Notes: generated from the sequence alone by a model not told the origin. 64,000 nucleotides of DNA from Mycobacterium sp. ENV421 (GCF_002887815.1 NZ_PDHO01000019.1:1-64000); one strand, 5' to 3'. Shown: positions 17,007-26,282, counted from the first letter of the stretch. Translations and numbers: made by a program.

Positions 17007-17146
17007 CGGACGAAATACGCGGTTTGCGCAACTATCGGCACCACGGCGGATGACGGCCTGGTAGCGGGTGGATGAACAGCGAGCGGTGACAGGTGTGTCG
17101 TTCCACCCGGTGCGCGCGCAGTCATCCGGTCGGATACAGTTCGGCC

Positions 17147-17527
17147 GTGACCTCACCGAGCAATGTGGACGCGGGCGACCAGACGCCCGAGTCCGCGAAT
17201 CGCCTTCAGGCCGAACATCTCCGGGAGATGCTGTTGGCCCAGTGCGAGCAACTCGACGCTGACCTCGCCACCTACGGCTTGGCGCTCGAGCGTTACCAGC
17301 GGCGCGGTGAGCAGACGCAGGCGCGGCGTATTCGCGGCATGATCCGCGCTGCCGAACGCGAGCGTCGCTCGGTCCAGGATCTGATCACCGGGCTGGAGTG
17401 CCGGTTCCTGGTCACGGAGACCGCTCGCGGCGAGCAGGCCCGGCGCATCCCCGGCCTGGGCGCCGCCCGCCAGAGCGCGCCCCGCGTGCATCCCTACCCG
17501 ACCCCGCACCGGGTCATCAGGAACTAG
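17147..17527 (+). CDS. Coiled-coil hypothetical protein
   Basis: This 126-aa protein starts at GTG 17147 (product VTSPSNVDAGDQ). The middle section, about residues 20-85, is strongly helical and charged with heptad-like leucines (LQAEHLREMLLAQCEQLDAD and a RRIRGMIRAAERERR stretch) and probably forms a coiled coil. The C-terminal 35 residues are Pro/Arg-rich and likely disordered. I do not recognise the family and assign no function. It ends 20 bp from the convergent SRPBCC gene, with no clear terminator between them. Confidence 0.6.
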   Translation: MTSPSNVDAGDQTPESANRLQAEHLREMLLAQCEQLDADLATYGLALERYQRRGEQTQARRIRGMIRAAERERRSVQDLITGLECRFLVTETARGEQARRIPGLGAARQSAPRVHPYPTPHRVIRN

Positions 17528-17547
17528 CGCTCGGACGGACGCGAAGG

Positions 17548-17994
17548 CTACGACGGAGCAAAGACGGCCACAAAGCGGTTCAGCGACTCCTTGATGTCGC
17601 CCTTCAGCGCGCCGGCCACGACCATGCCGATCGGGCCGAACAGTGCCGCGCCGCCCAGGTGGACGTCCATGGTCACCACCGAGGTGCTGGCGTCCTTGTC
17701 GTTCGCCCGCACCTTGCCGATCAGCTTGACCTTGACCCCGCCCACACCGGCGCCGTTGAGCGTCATGGCCTCCGGCGCCTTGAAGTGGACGATCTCCCAC
17801 TTCACCCGGTTGGGCATGCCCTTGACCTCGACGATGGATTCCACGACGGTGCCCTTTTCGAGGGTCTCGGGCAGCTTCGAGCGCCACACCCGGTGGATGG
17901 TCAGCCAGTCCTTGTAGCGCGAGAGGTCGGAAGCGTGCTGCCACGCCTGTTCGGGCGGTAATGGAACGTCTACGGATACAGAGAGTTTCGCCAT
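17548..17994 (-). CDS. SRPBCC-fold toxin-like protein (Rv0910-like)
   Basis: This 148-aa protein of the SRPBCC/START-like fold begins MAKLSVSVDVPLPPEQAWQH, the family opening, and ends in the long C-terminal helix ALKGDIKESLNRFVAVF. It sits 3 bp after a small Rv0909-like gene and next to ctpE, which is the M. tuberculosis Rv0908-Rv0909-Rv0910 arrangement. There Rv0910 is annotated as the toxin of a type II pair. A helix-grip protein binding a hydrophobic ligand is the alternative, and toxicity is known only by analogy. Confidence 0.82.
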   Translation of the reverse strand: MAKLSVSVDVPLPPEQAWQHASDLSRYKDWLTIHRVWRSKLPETLEKGTVVESIVEVKGMPNRVKWEIVHFKAPEAMTLNGAGVGGVKVKLIGKVRANDKDASTSVVTMDVHLGGAALFGPIGMVVAGALKGDIKESLNRFVAVFAPS

Positions 17995-17997
17995 AGG

Positions 17998-18204
17998 TCA
18001 GCTTGGTTCGTCGCCCTTGTCGGTGCGGTTGGACTCGACGTAGTTCTTGGCGGCATCCTGCACCTTGTCGACGGCGCCGGAGTACTTGCCCTGCGTCTTC
18101 TGGTCGATGATGTCGCCGGCCTTGTCGATGGCCTGGCCCACCTTGTCGGCATTCTCACCCAAGACTTCCTTGGTCTTGCCGAGGGCTTTGTCGAGGAATC
18201 CCAT
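17998..18204 (-). CDS. Rv0909-like small antitoxin (MT0933-like)
   Basis: This 68-aa protein is mostly helical and highly charged (MGFLDKALGKTKEVLGENAD, then a KVGQAIDKAGDIIDQKT section). It matches the MT0933-like antitoxin family, of which M. tuberculosis Rv0909 is a member. It lies 3 bp after ctpE and 3 bp before the SRPBCC gene, so all three are read from one transcript. The amphipathic helices also resemble CsbD-like stress proteins, which is the main alternative to an antitoxin role. Confidence 0.8.
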   Translation of the reverse strand: MGFLDKALGKTKEVLGENADKVGQAIDKAGDIIDQKTQGKYSGAVDKVQDAAKNYVESNRTDKGDEPS

Positions 18205-18207
18205 CGG

Positions 18208-20610
18208 TCAATCTTGCACCGCGGGCTCGGTCCGCCACAACATCCGCCGTTCGCCCAGCACCCGGCCCTGCACCCACCAGGCCACCTCGACCAGACCGGC
18301 GGCGAGCAAACCCATAGCCAGACCTGTCGAGGTGATCTCCAGATTGGACGGGTCGAGCATGAACGCCTTACGCGCCGCCGGTATGGCGAAGATCACCACA
18401 TAGGCCAGTCCAGAGGCGGCCACCAGTGCCACCCGCCACCACTGGTAGGGCCGGGCGACCACCGCGAGCACCCAGACCGCCCCCATCAGCAGGGTGATCA
18501 GCGCGGCGGTCGAGGCCTGGGTCTGCTCGGTCACCGTCGCGTCTGTCTTGTGATTGGCGATCAGGTAGGACGCGTAGGTCATGACGCCGATCACCACCCC
18601 GGACGGCAGTGCCGAGGTCATCACGCGCCGGACGAACCCGGTGTGGGCCCGTTCGTTGTTGGGCGCCAGGGACAGGATGAAGGCCGGGATGCCGATGGTG
18701 AACCACGCCGCGATCGTCACGTGGATCGGCTGGAACGGGTAGAGCAGCGAGGGCGTGCCGAACAGCTTGTGGGACAACCCGGCCAATCCCACCAGCAGGG
18801 CGAGCAGGACCGAGTAGACGGTCTTGGTGAGGAACAGGTTGGAGACCCGCTCGATGTTCCCGATGACGCGCCGACCCTCGCCGACCACGTAGGGCAGGGT
18901 GGCGAATTTGTTGTCCAGCAGCACGATCTGCGCCACCGCGCGCGACGCCGGGGAGCCCGATCCCATCGCCACCCCGATGTCGGCATCCTTGAGCGCCAGC
19001 ACGTCGTTGACGCCGTCGCCGGTCATCGCGACGGTGTGGTCGCGCGACTGCAGGGCGTGCACCATGGCCCGTTTCTGGTCGGGGCGCACCCGGCCGAACG
19101 TGGTGTAGGTGGCCATCGTGTCGGCCAGGGCGTCGGTGTCCGTCGGCAGCCGGCGGGCGTCCATAGTCTCGCCGTGCAGGCCCAGCGCCCCGGCCACCGC
19201 CGCCACCGACACCGCGTTGTCGCCCGAGATCACCTTGACCGAGACATGCTGCGAGGCAAAGTATTCCAGCGTGTCCCGGGCGTCTGGGCGGACCCGCTGC
19301 TCGAGCACCACCAGCGCCACCGGGGTGAGCTGCCCGGGCGCATCCGGACTGTCCACGGGCAGGTTGCTGGCGCCGAGCAGTAGTACCCGCATGCCGCGCG
19401 CGCCGATCTCCTCGGCCTGCGCGGCGGCCGGCGAGTCAGGGTCCAGCAGGACGTCAGGGGCACCGATCAGCCAGTTCCCCTGCTCGGCGTAGGACACCCC
19501 GCTCCACTTCGTGGCGGACTTGAACGGGGCTGCGGCCGTTGCGGTCCAGCCCGGCGCGTGCGGATAGGCCTCGGCGATCGCCTGCATACTGGCGTTGGGC
19601 TTGGGGTCGTCGGCGGCCAGTGCGGCCAGCACGTCGGCCACCCGCTGGTCGTCCTGGCTCAGCGCGGTGACCTCGGCCAGCCGCATGCCGTTCTCGGTCA
19701 GGGTGCCGGTCTTGTCCGCGCAGACCACGTCGACGCGGGCCAGCCCTTCGATGGCGGGCAGTTCCTGCACCAGACATTGCCTGCGCCCCAACCGGATAAC
19801 CCCGACCGCGAACGCGATCGACGTCATCAGCACCAGGCCTTCGGGAACCATCGGCACCAGGGCACCGACCATCCGCAGCACCGACTCCCGCCAGCCCACG
19901 TCCGTCGTGAACAGCTGGGTGTAGATGACCAGCAGCCCGGTGGGCCACAGCAGGTAGGTGATGAACTGCAGGATCTTGTTGATGCCGCTGCGCAGTTCGG
20001 ATTTGACCAGGGTGAACTTGCTGGCCTCCTCGGCGAGCTTGGCGGCGTAGGCTTCCCGGCCGACCTTGGTGGCGCGATAGGCGCCGGTGCCGGCGACCAC
20101 GAAGCTGCCCGACATGACGGTGTCGCCGGTGTGTTTGGCGATCGGGTCCGCCTCGCCGGTGAGCAGCGACTCGTCGACCTCGAGGTTGGCGGCCTCGAGC
20201 AGTTCGCCGTCGACGACGATCTGGTCTCCCGGGCCGAGCTCGATGATGTCGTCGAGCACCACCTCGTTGGGCGGCAACGGTTTTGTGCCCGTCTGGCGGC
20301 GCACGGTGGGTCTGGCCTGCCCGACGATGGCGAGGTTGTCCAGCGTTTTCTTGGCGCGCAGTTCCTGGATGATGCCGATGCCGCTGTTGGCGATGATCAG
20401 CAGCCCGAACATCCCGTTGATCAGCGACCCGGTGGACAGCACGATCAGCAGCAGCACCCCGAGGATGGCGTTGATGCGGGTGAACACGTTGGCCCGCACC
20501 ACCTCCGCGACACTGCGCGAGGCGCGGGTGGGGACGTCGTTGGTCTGGCCTGCGGCGATCCGGGCAGCGACGTCGTCTGCGGACAGGCCTGCCGCTACGG
20601 CGGCGGTCAT
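18208..20610 (-). CDS. ctpE: Cation-transporting P-type ATPase CtpE
   Basis: This 800-aa P-type ATPase is the CtpE orthologue, for which published work in mycobacteria supports Ca2+ uptake. The phosphorylated aspartate is D299 in CADKTGTLT. The actuator loop is TGEADP (about 151) and a PEGL metal-site helix lies near 256-259. The hinge TGDGVNDVLALKDADIGVAMG is intact. About eight to ten membrane segments fit the P2-like topology. Its ATG overlaps the upstream serine-hydrolase stop by 4 bp. No N-terminal heavy-metal domain is present. Confidence 0.93.
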   Translation of the reverse strand: MTAAVAAGLSADDVAARIAAGQTNDVPTRASRSVAEVVRANVFTRINAILGVLLLIVLSTGSLINGMFGLLIIANSGIGIIQELRAKKTLDNLAIVGQARPTVRRQTGTKPLPPNEVVLDDIIELGPGDQIVVDGELLEAANLEVDESLLTGEADPIAKHTGDTVMSGSFVVAGTGAYRATKVGREAYAAKLAEEASKFTLVKSELRSGINKILQFITYLLWPTGLLVIYTQLFTTDVGWRESVLRMVGALVPMVPEGLVLMTSIAFAVGVIRLGRRQCLVQELPAIEGLARVDVVCADKTGTLTENGMRLAEVTALSQDDQRVADVLAALAADDPKPNASMQAIAEAYPHAPGWTATAAAPFKSATKWSGVSYAEQGNWLIGAPDVLLDPDSPAAAQAEEIGARGMRVLLLGASNLPVDSPDAPGQLTPVALVVLEQRVRPDARDTLEYFASQHVSVKVISGDNAVSVAAVAGALGLHGETMDARRLPTDTDALADTMATYTTFGRVRPDQKRAMVHALQSRDHTVAMTGDGVNDVLALKDADIGVAMGSGSPASRAVAQIVLLDNKFATLPYVVGEGRRVIGNIERVSNLFLTKTVYSVLLALLVGLAGLSHKLFGTPSLLYPFQPIHVTIAAWFTIGIPAFILSLAPNNERAHTGFVRRVMTSALPSGVVIGVMTYASYLIANHKTDATVTEQTQASTAALITLLMGAVWVLAVVARPYQWWRVALVAASGLAYVVIFAIPAARKAFMLDPSNLEITSTGLAMGLLAAGLVEVAWWVQGRVLGERRMLWRTEPAVQD

Positions 20611-22193
20611 CGGGTAAAGGTTCCCATCTTGTCCTCGTCGTAGTACTCGAGGGTCAGCTTGTCGCCGTCGAAGGTCGCCGTGGAAATGCTTCCGGGCGGG
20701 AAGTTCTCGGAGGGGAACGTGAACGTGAAGACGTCGCCGTCCCAGTGGCTGAGTTCGAGGATGTCCGGCCGCGGCCCCAGCGACAGCGTGAGCTTGCCGT
20801 CCTTTTCGGCGACCACGGCCGCACCCCAGTAGTCATTGCGATAGGTGCCGGCATACCTGGCGGCCGGTTGGGCCGGGGCCGGGTTGGCCGGCGGTGTCTT
20901 GCCTGCCAGCGTGCCGAACGGCTTGTCCAGGTCGGCGAACGCATGCGCGTACAGCGCGCGCCAGTCCTGGCGCACCTCGCCGAACTGGACAAGGTCGGCG
21001 AATTCGGCGGTCAGCGTCTCCGGGATGCCCGTCGGGGTGGCGTTGGTCAGCGCGACGATCGCGACGTCGGCCGACGGGATGATCACGAAGTTGGTTGCGG
21101 CGCCGAGGTCGAACGCCCCGGAATGGCTCAGCTGCACCCGGGCCGCGGACGTGGTACCGACGTTGAACCCGTACCCGTAGAAGCCGGAGCGCATCGCCGG
21201 CTCCGTCGGCGGGTTCGACACGATCTGCGGGGACACCGCGGGCAGCAGCGCGGCGGGGTCGACGATCTGCCTGCCGTTGTACTTTCCGTCGGCCAGCATC
21301 ATCGACAACCAGTGGGTGAGGTCGTTCACCGAGGAACTCACCCCACCGGCGGGCGCTTCGGGATCCGCATCGCGCTTGTAGAGCGGCTTGTAGGCCCCGT
21401 CGATCCGGATATGCCCGACCGCCTTGTCCGCCCTGGCCTCGTAGTCGGCGAACCGGGAGCTGGTCGACGCCATGCCCAGCGGCCGGTAGAGCACCTCGTC
21501 GCTGAGGTCCTCCCAGGACTTGCCGGCCGCCACCGCCACCGCCTCGGCAGCTGCGGTCAACCCGAAGTTTGTGTATGCGTAGGAGATTCGGAACGGCGCC
21601 AGTGGAAGCTGGCGCAGGCGTTCCAGGATGTAGCGCCGGTCGTAGCCGAGGTCCTCCAGCTGATCCCCGGCGTGGTCGGGCAATCCGGAGCGGTGCGAAT
21701 ACAGGTCACCCACGGTGACCATCCGGGTGGCGGCCGGGTCCGACAGCGCGAACCACGGCAGCTTGTCGATCACCGGGGTGTTCCAGCCGATGGCGTTCTG
21801 GCTGACCTGATGGGCGACCACGGTGGCACCGATCGGTTTGGACACCGACGCGAGCTGGAACACCGTGTCCGGATCGACCTTGTTGGCGGGGTCGTCGGCG
21901 GGCCGGGTGCCGTCCTTGACGCCAAAACCCTTTGCGTACACGGTTTTACCGCCGTGCACCACCGCAACCGCCATCCCGGGGATGCCCGCGGACTTCATCA
22001 GCTCGGCGGCAATCCCGTCGAGTTTGGCGACGGCGTTGTCAACGGCGTTGTCCGGCAGCGCCATGGCGGGCACCAGCGGCGGTGGCTGGTCGGACAGCGA
22101 CGGGCGCGCCTCGGGCTTGGATGCTGGGCCGCTACACGCGGTGAGCGCGGCGACCAGGGCGACGATCGCGGCGCGTGCTGCCAGAGCGGTCAT
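20607..22193 (-). CDS. Beta-lactamase-like serine hydrolase lipoprotein (Rv0907-like)
   Basis: This 528-aa exported serine hydrolase is of the class C beta-lactamase / esterase superfamily. A signal peptide ends in a lipobox (VAALTACSG), so it is probably anchored to the membrane. The catalytic SxxK is in QLASVSKP, the YxN motif in YAYTNFG and the third motif appears as HSGAF. The C-terminal roughly 130 residues form a separate beta-rich domain, as in EstB-like and Rv0907-type proteins. The role may be peptidoglycan or ester hydrolysis. I prefer ATG 22193 to a GTG three codons earlier. It is coupled to ctpE. Confidence 0.85.
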   Translation of the reverse strand: MTALAARAAIVALVAALTACSGPASKPEARPSLSDQPPPLVPAMALPDNAVDNAVAKLDGIAAELMKSAGIPGMAVAVVHGGKTVYAKGFGVKDGTRPADDPANKVDPDTVFQLASVSKPIGATVVAHQVSQNAIGWNTPVIDKLPWFALSDPAATRMVTVGDLYSHRSGLPDHAGDQLEDLGYDRRYILERLRQLPLAPFRISYAYTNFGLTAAAEAVAVAAGKSWEDLSDEVLYRPLGMASTSSRFADYEARADKAVGHIRIDGAYKPLYKRDADPEAPAGGVSSSVNDLTHWLSMMLADGKYNGRQIVDPAALLPAVSPQIVSNPPTEPAMRSGFYGYGFNVGTTSAARVQLSHSGAFDLGAATNFVIIPSADVAIVALTNATPTGIPETLTAEFADLVQFGEVRQDWRALYAHAFADLDKPFGTLAGKTPPANPAPAQPAARYAGTYRNDYWGAAVVAEKDGKLTLSLGPRPDILELSHWDGDVFTFTFPSENFPPGSISTATFDGDKLTLEYYDEDKMGTFTR

Positions 22194-22211
22194 GGGTTGC
22201 ACCGTAGTGGC

Positions 22212-23318
22212 TCACAGTTGCCACCACTTGTCTATTGCTTCCGCCGCGCCCGCGACGACCCGGCCACCGGGTCTCGGCACCGCCGCCTGTACGCCGGCAT
22301 CGTCGGCGGCCGCCAGCATGCGCTCGACCGGCTCGGCCCACGGATGGGGAGCCAGCCGGAACGTGCACCAGTGGATCGGGACCAGCAGCCCGGCGTCGGT
22401 GACATCGCGGTGGGCGCGCACCGCCTCCTCCGGGTTCATGTGGATGTCCGGCCAGGACTTGTTGTAGGCCCCGATCGGCATCAACGTGAGGTCGAAGGGG
22501 CCGTGCTGGGCGCCGATGTCGGCAAAGCTGCGGGTGTACCCGGTGTCGCCGCCGAAGTAGGCGCGGTGCTGCGGGCCGATGATCGCCCACGACGCCCACA
22601 GCGTGGTGTTGCGGGACAGGAACCGGCCGGAGAAGTGCCGCGCGGGCGTGCACACCAGGGTGAGGTCCCCGATGCGGACGTCGGCGTTCCAGTCGAGTTC
22701 GATGATGCGCTCCGGCGGGACACGCCACTGGCGCAGGTGAGCGCCGACGCCGAGCGGCACGACGAACGGCGCCCGCTGGGTGCGGACCAGCCCGAGCACG
22801 GTGTCCATGTCGAGATGGTCGTAGTGGTCGTGGCTGATCACGACCGCATCCAGCGCGGGCAGCGCGTCCAGCGGGGCGGGCACCGGGTGCAGCCGCTGGG
22901 GCCCGACGGTGCGCGAGGGCGAGCAGCGCTCACTCCACACCGGGTCGGTGAGCACCCGGTAGCCGTCGATCTCCAGCAGCGCCGTCGAATGGCCCAGCCA
23001 GCTGACCGCCAGCGGTTCGGACTCGGTGGCCGCCGGGGTGACCAGCGGCACGGTGCCGTCGGGGCGGCTGGCCGAGCGGCTGGACAACATGTCGAACAGC
23101 ACGAGGCGGCTTTCCTCGGAGTCCAGCCGCAGCGCGGAGGCGGGCTCCAGGTTGTGGAACACTCCCTCGCGGTAGTTGGGCGAGGCGTCGGCGACCGGCC
23201 GGATGTCGGCGGGCCCGGCCCCCAGCGAGGCGGGGGCGTCGTTGAGGGCACGCAGCAGCCACCCGCCGCCGGCCAGCGATGCGGTGCCGGCGGCCAGCCG
23301 AAGAGCGGCCCTCAACAA
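22212..23318 (-). CDS. Metallo-beta-lactamase-fold hydrolase (Rv0906/NAPE-PLD-like)
   Basis: This 368-aa protein has the MBL fold, with HDHYDHLD as the HxHxDH metal motif and later ligands in CTPARHFSGR, FGGDTGY and PIHWCTF. It resembles UlaG/NAPE-PLD-type hydrolases and M. tuberculosis Rv0906 (about 372 aa from memory). The first 25 residues are hydrophobic and could be an export signal or anchor. No ATG fits. TTG 23318, with AAGGGGG ahead, is the likely start and lies 1 bp after the echA6 stop. Substrate unknown, possibly a phospholipid or lactone. Confidence 0.82.
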   Translation of the reverse strand: MLRAALRLAAGTASLAGGGWLLRALNDAPASLGAGPADIRPVADASPNYREGVFHNLEPASALRLDSEESRLVLFDMLSSRSASRPDGTVPLVTPAATESEPLAVSWLGHSTALLEIDGYRVLTDPVWSERCSPSRTVGPQRLHPVPAPLDALPALDAVVISHDHYDHLDMDTVLGLVRTQRAPFVVPLGVGAHLRQWRVPPERIIELDWNADVRIGDLTLVCTPARHFSGRFLSRNTTLWASWAIIGPQHRAYFGGDTGYTRSFADIGAQHGPFDLTLMPIGAYNKSWPDIHMNPEEAVRAHRDVTDAGLLVPIHWCTFRLAPHPWAEPVERMLAAADDAGVQAAVPRPGGRVVAGAAEAIDKWWQL

Positions 23319-23319
23319 G

Positions 23320-24051
23320 TCAGGCCCCCTTGAACTCGGCGGCACGCTTCTCGATGCGCGCCACCTGGGCCTCGATGACGTCCTGACTGCCCCACGCCTT
23401 GTCGAACAGTTCCTTGTGGGTGGGCCACTGTTCCTCGTATGCACCGTCGTCGTTGAGCACCCGCTTGGACGCCTGCAGCGACAGTGGCGCCAGCCCGGCG
23501 ATCTCCTGTGCCCAGGCCTGCGCGTCGGCCAGGTCGCCCAGCCGGTTGGCCATTCCGGTCATCAACGCGGTGTCGGCGTCCAGCTTTTCCGCGCCCAGCA
23601 GCATGCCGCGGGCCCGCCCGTAACCGGCCAGCGAGGACAGTCGCCGTACGCTCCAGTTATCCAGCGCCAGACCGTACTTCGCGATCGGGAACTGGAAGTA
23701 GGCACCGGGGGCCACCACGCGCAGGTCACAGATCATGGCCAGTTGCACGCCCGCGCCGATCGCGGGCCCGTTGATCGCGGCGATCACCGGCATCGGCGCG
23801 GCGTCGATCGCCTTGTTCAGCGCGATGGCCTTGTCGGGGAAATCGGCGGCGAACACGTCTCCGGACAGATCTGCGCCCGCACAAAATACGGTGCCCTGGC
23901 CGGTCAGCACGATCACGCGGACGTCCTCGGCAGCGGCCTTCTCCACCGTTTCCCGCAGCGTGTCGACGAGTTCGGAGTTGAGCGCGTTGCGTCGTTCCGG
24001 ACGCTGCAGCTCGATGGTGGTCACATCCCCCACGCGGTTGATACCGATCAT
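23320..24051 (-). CDS. echA6: Enoyl-CoA hydratase-like protein EchA6
   Basis: This 243-aa crotonase-fold protein closely matches M. tuberculosis EchA6 over its whole length (start MIGINRVGDVTTIELQRPER, end QDVIEAQVARIEKRAAEFKGA). M. tuberculosis EchA6 is reported to lack hydratase activity and to shuttle acyl-CoA from FAS-I into FAS-II for mycolic-acid synthesis. By homology the same role is likely. The crotonase oxyanion-hole segment AGADLSG is present. It is the first gene of a six-gene minus-strand operon and is separated from accD3 by a 33-bp divergent promoter region. Confidence 0.93.
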   Translation of the reverse strand: MIGINRVGDVTTIELQRPERRNALNSELVDTLRETVEKAAAEDVRVIVLTGQGTVFCAGADLSGDVFAADFPDKAIALNKAIDAAPMPVIAAINGPAIGAGVQLAMICDLRVVAPGAYFQFPIAKYGLALDNWSVRRLSSLAGYGRARGMLLGAEKLDADTALMTGMANRLGDLADAQAWAQEIAGLAPLSLQASKRVLNDDGAYEEQWPTHKELFDKAWGSQDVIEAQVARIEKRAAEFKGA

Positions 24052-24084
24052 GGTTCGAGGGTACTGGCCCGATAATGTCGTCAC

Positions 24085-25560
24085 GTGACCCGGATCGGGG
24101 CTGCCGAACTACGCGACGCCGCGCTGGACCCTGGTTCCTTCCGGAGCTGGGACAGTGCGCCGCTGGATGTCGGAGCCGACGACGCTTACGCCGCTGAGCT
24201 GGAGCAAGCGCGCACCAAGAGCGGCTTCGACGAGGCGGTGCTGACCGGCCAAGGCACGATCTACGGCCGTCGGGTTGCGGTGGTGGCCTGCGAGTTCGAC
24301 TTCCTGGCCGGATCCATCGGGGTGGCCGCCGCCGAACGCGTCACCGCCGCGATCGAACGCGCGACCGCCGAGAAGCTGCCGCTGCTGGCGTCACCGAGTT
24401 CGGGTGGCACCCGCATGCAGGAGGGCACCGTCGCGTTCCTCCAGATGGTGAAGATCGCCGCGGCCGTCACTGCGCACAAGCGCGCCCATCTGCCGTACCT
24501 GGTGTATCTGCGGCACCCGACGACCGGCGGGGTGTTCGCATCCTGGGGTTCATTGGGCCACATCACCGCCGCGCAGCCCGGTGCGCTGATCGGATTTCTC
24601 GGGCCCCGGGTGTACGAGCAGCTCTACGGCGAACCGTTCCCCGCCGGCGTGCAGACCGCGGAGAACCTGTTGCGGCACGGCGTCATTGACGCGGTCGTCG
24701 GCATCGAAGCGCTGCGCCCGACGTTGAACCGTGCCCTGAAGGTCATCACCGACGCCCCGGGGTCCCCGCCGGCGGCGCTGCCCGACGAGCCGATCCCGGA
24801 TGTCCCGGCGTGGGAGTCCGTCGTCGCATCACGGCGACCGGACCGGCCGGGGGTGAGCTGGCTACTGCGCGAAGGCGCGACGGACCGGGTGCCGCTGTCC
24901 GGCACGCACGGCGATGCGGCCACCACGGCACTGGCACTGGCCCGGTTCGGTGATCAGCCTGCCGTCGTCGTCGGCCAGCAACGCGTGGTGGGCGGCGTGG
25001 TCGGCCCCGCCGCACTGCGCGAAGCCCGACGCGGCATGGCGCTGGCCGCCGGGCTCAAGCTGCCGCTGGTGCTGGTGATCGACACCGCCGGGCCCGCGCT
25101 GTCGGCGGAGGCCGAACAGGACGGGCTGGCCGGTGAGATCGCCCGCTGCCTGTCCGATCTGGTCATGCTGGACACCCCGACGGTGTCGGTGCTGCTCGGC
25201 CAGGGCAGCGGCGGCCCCGCGCTGGCGATGGTGCCCGCGGACCGGGTGTTGGCCGCCCAGCACGGCTGGCTGGCCCCGCTGCCGCCGGAAGGTGCCAGCG
25301 CCATCGTCTTCCGCGACACCGACCATGCCCCGGAACTGGCTGCGGCACAGGGTGTCCGGTCGCTGGACCTGCTGCGCAACGGCATCGTCGACGCGATCGT
25401 GCCCGAGCATCCGGACGCCGCCGACGAGCCGGTGGAGTTCGCGCGCCGACTGTCCGTGGCGATCGCACGCGAGATCCATGAACTGCGCGAGACCCCCGCA
25501 GAGCAGCGGTACGCCGCCCGGCTTGCGCGGTACCGGCGAATCGGCCTCGAGTCGTGCTGA
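24085..25560 (+). CDS. accD3: Acyl-CoA carboxylase carboxyltransferase subunit AccD3
   Basis: This 491-aa protein is the carboxyltransferase subunit of a biotin-dependent acyl-CoA carboxylase, matching mycobacterial AccD3 (Rv0904c). Two crotonase-like halves are visible. The N-terminal half has SSGGTRMQEG and LRHPTTGGVFASWGSLGH; the C-terminal half has the VIDTAGPALSAEAEQDGLAGEIA and LLGQGSGGPAL acyl-binding loops. It needs a separate AccA subunit, which is not in this window. GTG 24085 is the start. Its TGA forms the base of the 20-bp stem-loop downstream. Confidence 0.93.
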   Translation: MTRIGAAELRDAALDPGSFRSWDSAPLDVGADDAYAAELEQARTKSGFDEAVLTGQGTIYGRRVAVVACEFDFLAGSIGVAAAERVTAAIERATAEKLPLLASPSSGGTRMQEGTVAFLQMVKIAAAVTAHKRAHLPYLVYLRHPTTGGVFASWGSLGHITAAQPGALIGFLGPRVYEQLYGEPFPAGVQTAENLLRHGVIDAVVGIEALRPTLNRALKVITDAPGSPPAALPDEPIPDVPAWESVVASRRPDRPGVSWLLREGATDRVPLSGTHGDAATTALALARFGDQPAVVVGQQRVVGGVVGPAALREARRGMALAAGLKLPLVLVIDTAGPALSAEAEQDGLAGEIARCLSDLVMLDTPTVSVLLGQGSGGPALAMVPADRVLAAQHGWLAPLPPEGASAIVFRDTDHAPELAAAQGVRSLDLLRNGIVDAIVPEHPDAADEPVEFARRLSVAIAREIHELRETPAEQRYAARLARYRRIGLESC

Positions 25561-25613
25561 CATCGCACTGAGAGCGAACTTCTCGCCGAATCATCGCTCT
25601 CGGTGCGATGTCA
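25558..25613. terminator. Bidirectional stem-loop embedding two stop codons
   Basis: Two 20-base arms (25558-25577 and 25594-25613) are complementary except for one G/T-type mismatch and are separated by 16 bases. The left arm begins with the accD3 stop codon and the right arm ends with the complement of the phosphoribosyltransferase stop codon. Both messages could thus end in the same hairpin. There is no U-tract. Confidence 0.85.
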
Positions 25614-26249
25614 ACGTTCGACGCAGTCCAACAACGCGGTCACCTGCTCGTCGGAGGTCTGCCGAAAGTCGTCGTAGCCCTGCCCGACAGCGCTGAAATA
25701 CCTTGGTGCGCAGGGACATACCACGTCATCGGCGTAGGAACGCAGCTCGGCGACGGTGTCCGGCGCGCCGATCGGGGCGGCCAGCACCACCTTCGCCGCG
25801 CCTCGCGCGCGAGCCACCAGGCACGCCGCCCGCGCGGTGGAGCCGGTGGCGAAGCCGTCGTCGACGATCAGCACCACCCGCCCGGCCAGCGGCTGCGGAG
25901 TCCGGCCGCCCCGATAGCGCGCGACGCGGCGGGCCAGCTCGGTGCGCTGCTCGGCCTCCACCTCGCCGATCTCGGCGTCGCTGATCACCACGTGCCGCAG
26001 CACCGACTCGTTGATCACCCGCACGCCGTCCTCACCGATCGCACCGAAGGCCAACTCGGGCTGGCCGGGCACACCGAGCTTGCGCACGACCAGCACGTCG
26101 AGCGGGGCGGCCAGGGCCTTGGCGACCTCGAAGGCCACCGGCACCCCACCGCGGGGCAGCCCCAACACCAGGACGTCGCGCCCGCGGTACGCCGTCAGAC
26201 ATGTGGCGAGCCGACGGCCCGCTTCTGCCCGATCGGCGTAGCGCTGCAT
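25611..26249 (-). CDS. Phosphoribosyltransferase-family protein
   Basis: This 212-aa protein has the PRTase type I fold. The PRPP-binding motif is VLIVDDGFATGST near residue 127, and an N-terminal VLGLPRGGVPVAFEVAKAL loop matches the mycobacterial predicted PRTases related to Rv0571c. These proteins bind a phosphoribosyl group but the acceptor base is unknown. It is the last gene of the minus-strand exporter operon, 33 bp after the hydrolase. Its stop codon lies in a shared hairpin terminator. Confidence 0.85.
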   Translation of the reverse strand: MQRYADRAEAGRRLATCLTAYRGRDVLVLGLPRGGVPVAFEVAKALAAPLDVLVVRKLGVPGQPELAFGAIGEDGVRVINESVLRHVVISDAEIGEVEAEQRTELARRVARYRGGRTPQPLAGRVVLIVDDGFATGSTARAACLVARARGAAKVVLAAPIGAPDTVAELRSYADDVVCPCAPRYFSAVGQGYDDFRQTSDEQVTALLDCVER

Positions 26250-26282
26250 ACCGTCGAGTATCGGCGCGCGGGCGTGATCAGG

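Noticed and set aside
20745..23333. Open frame of over 850 codons on the + strand opposite ctpE-operon genes
   Set aside because: It lies antisense to the serine hydrolase and MBL genes, has low-complexity Arg/Gly/Val/His composition and no recognisable domain. It is a high-GC codon-bias shadow.
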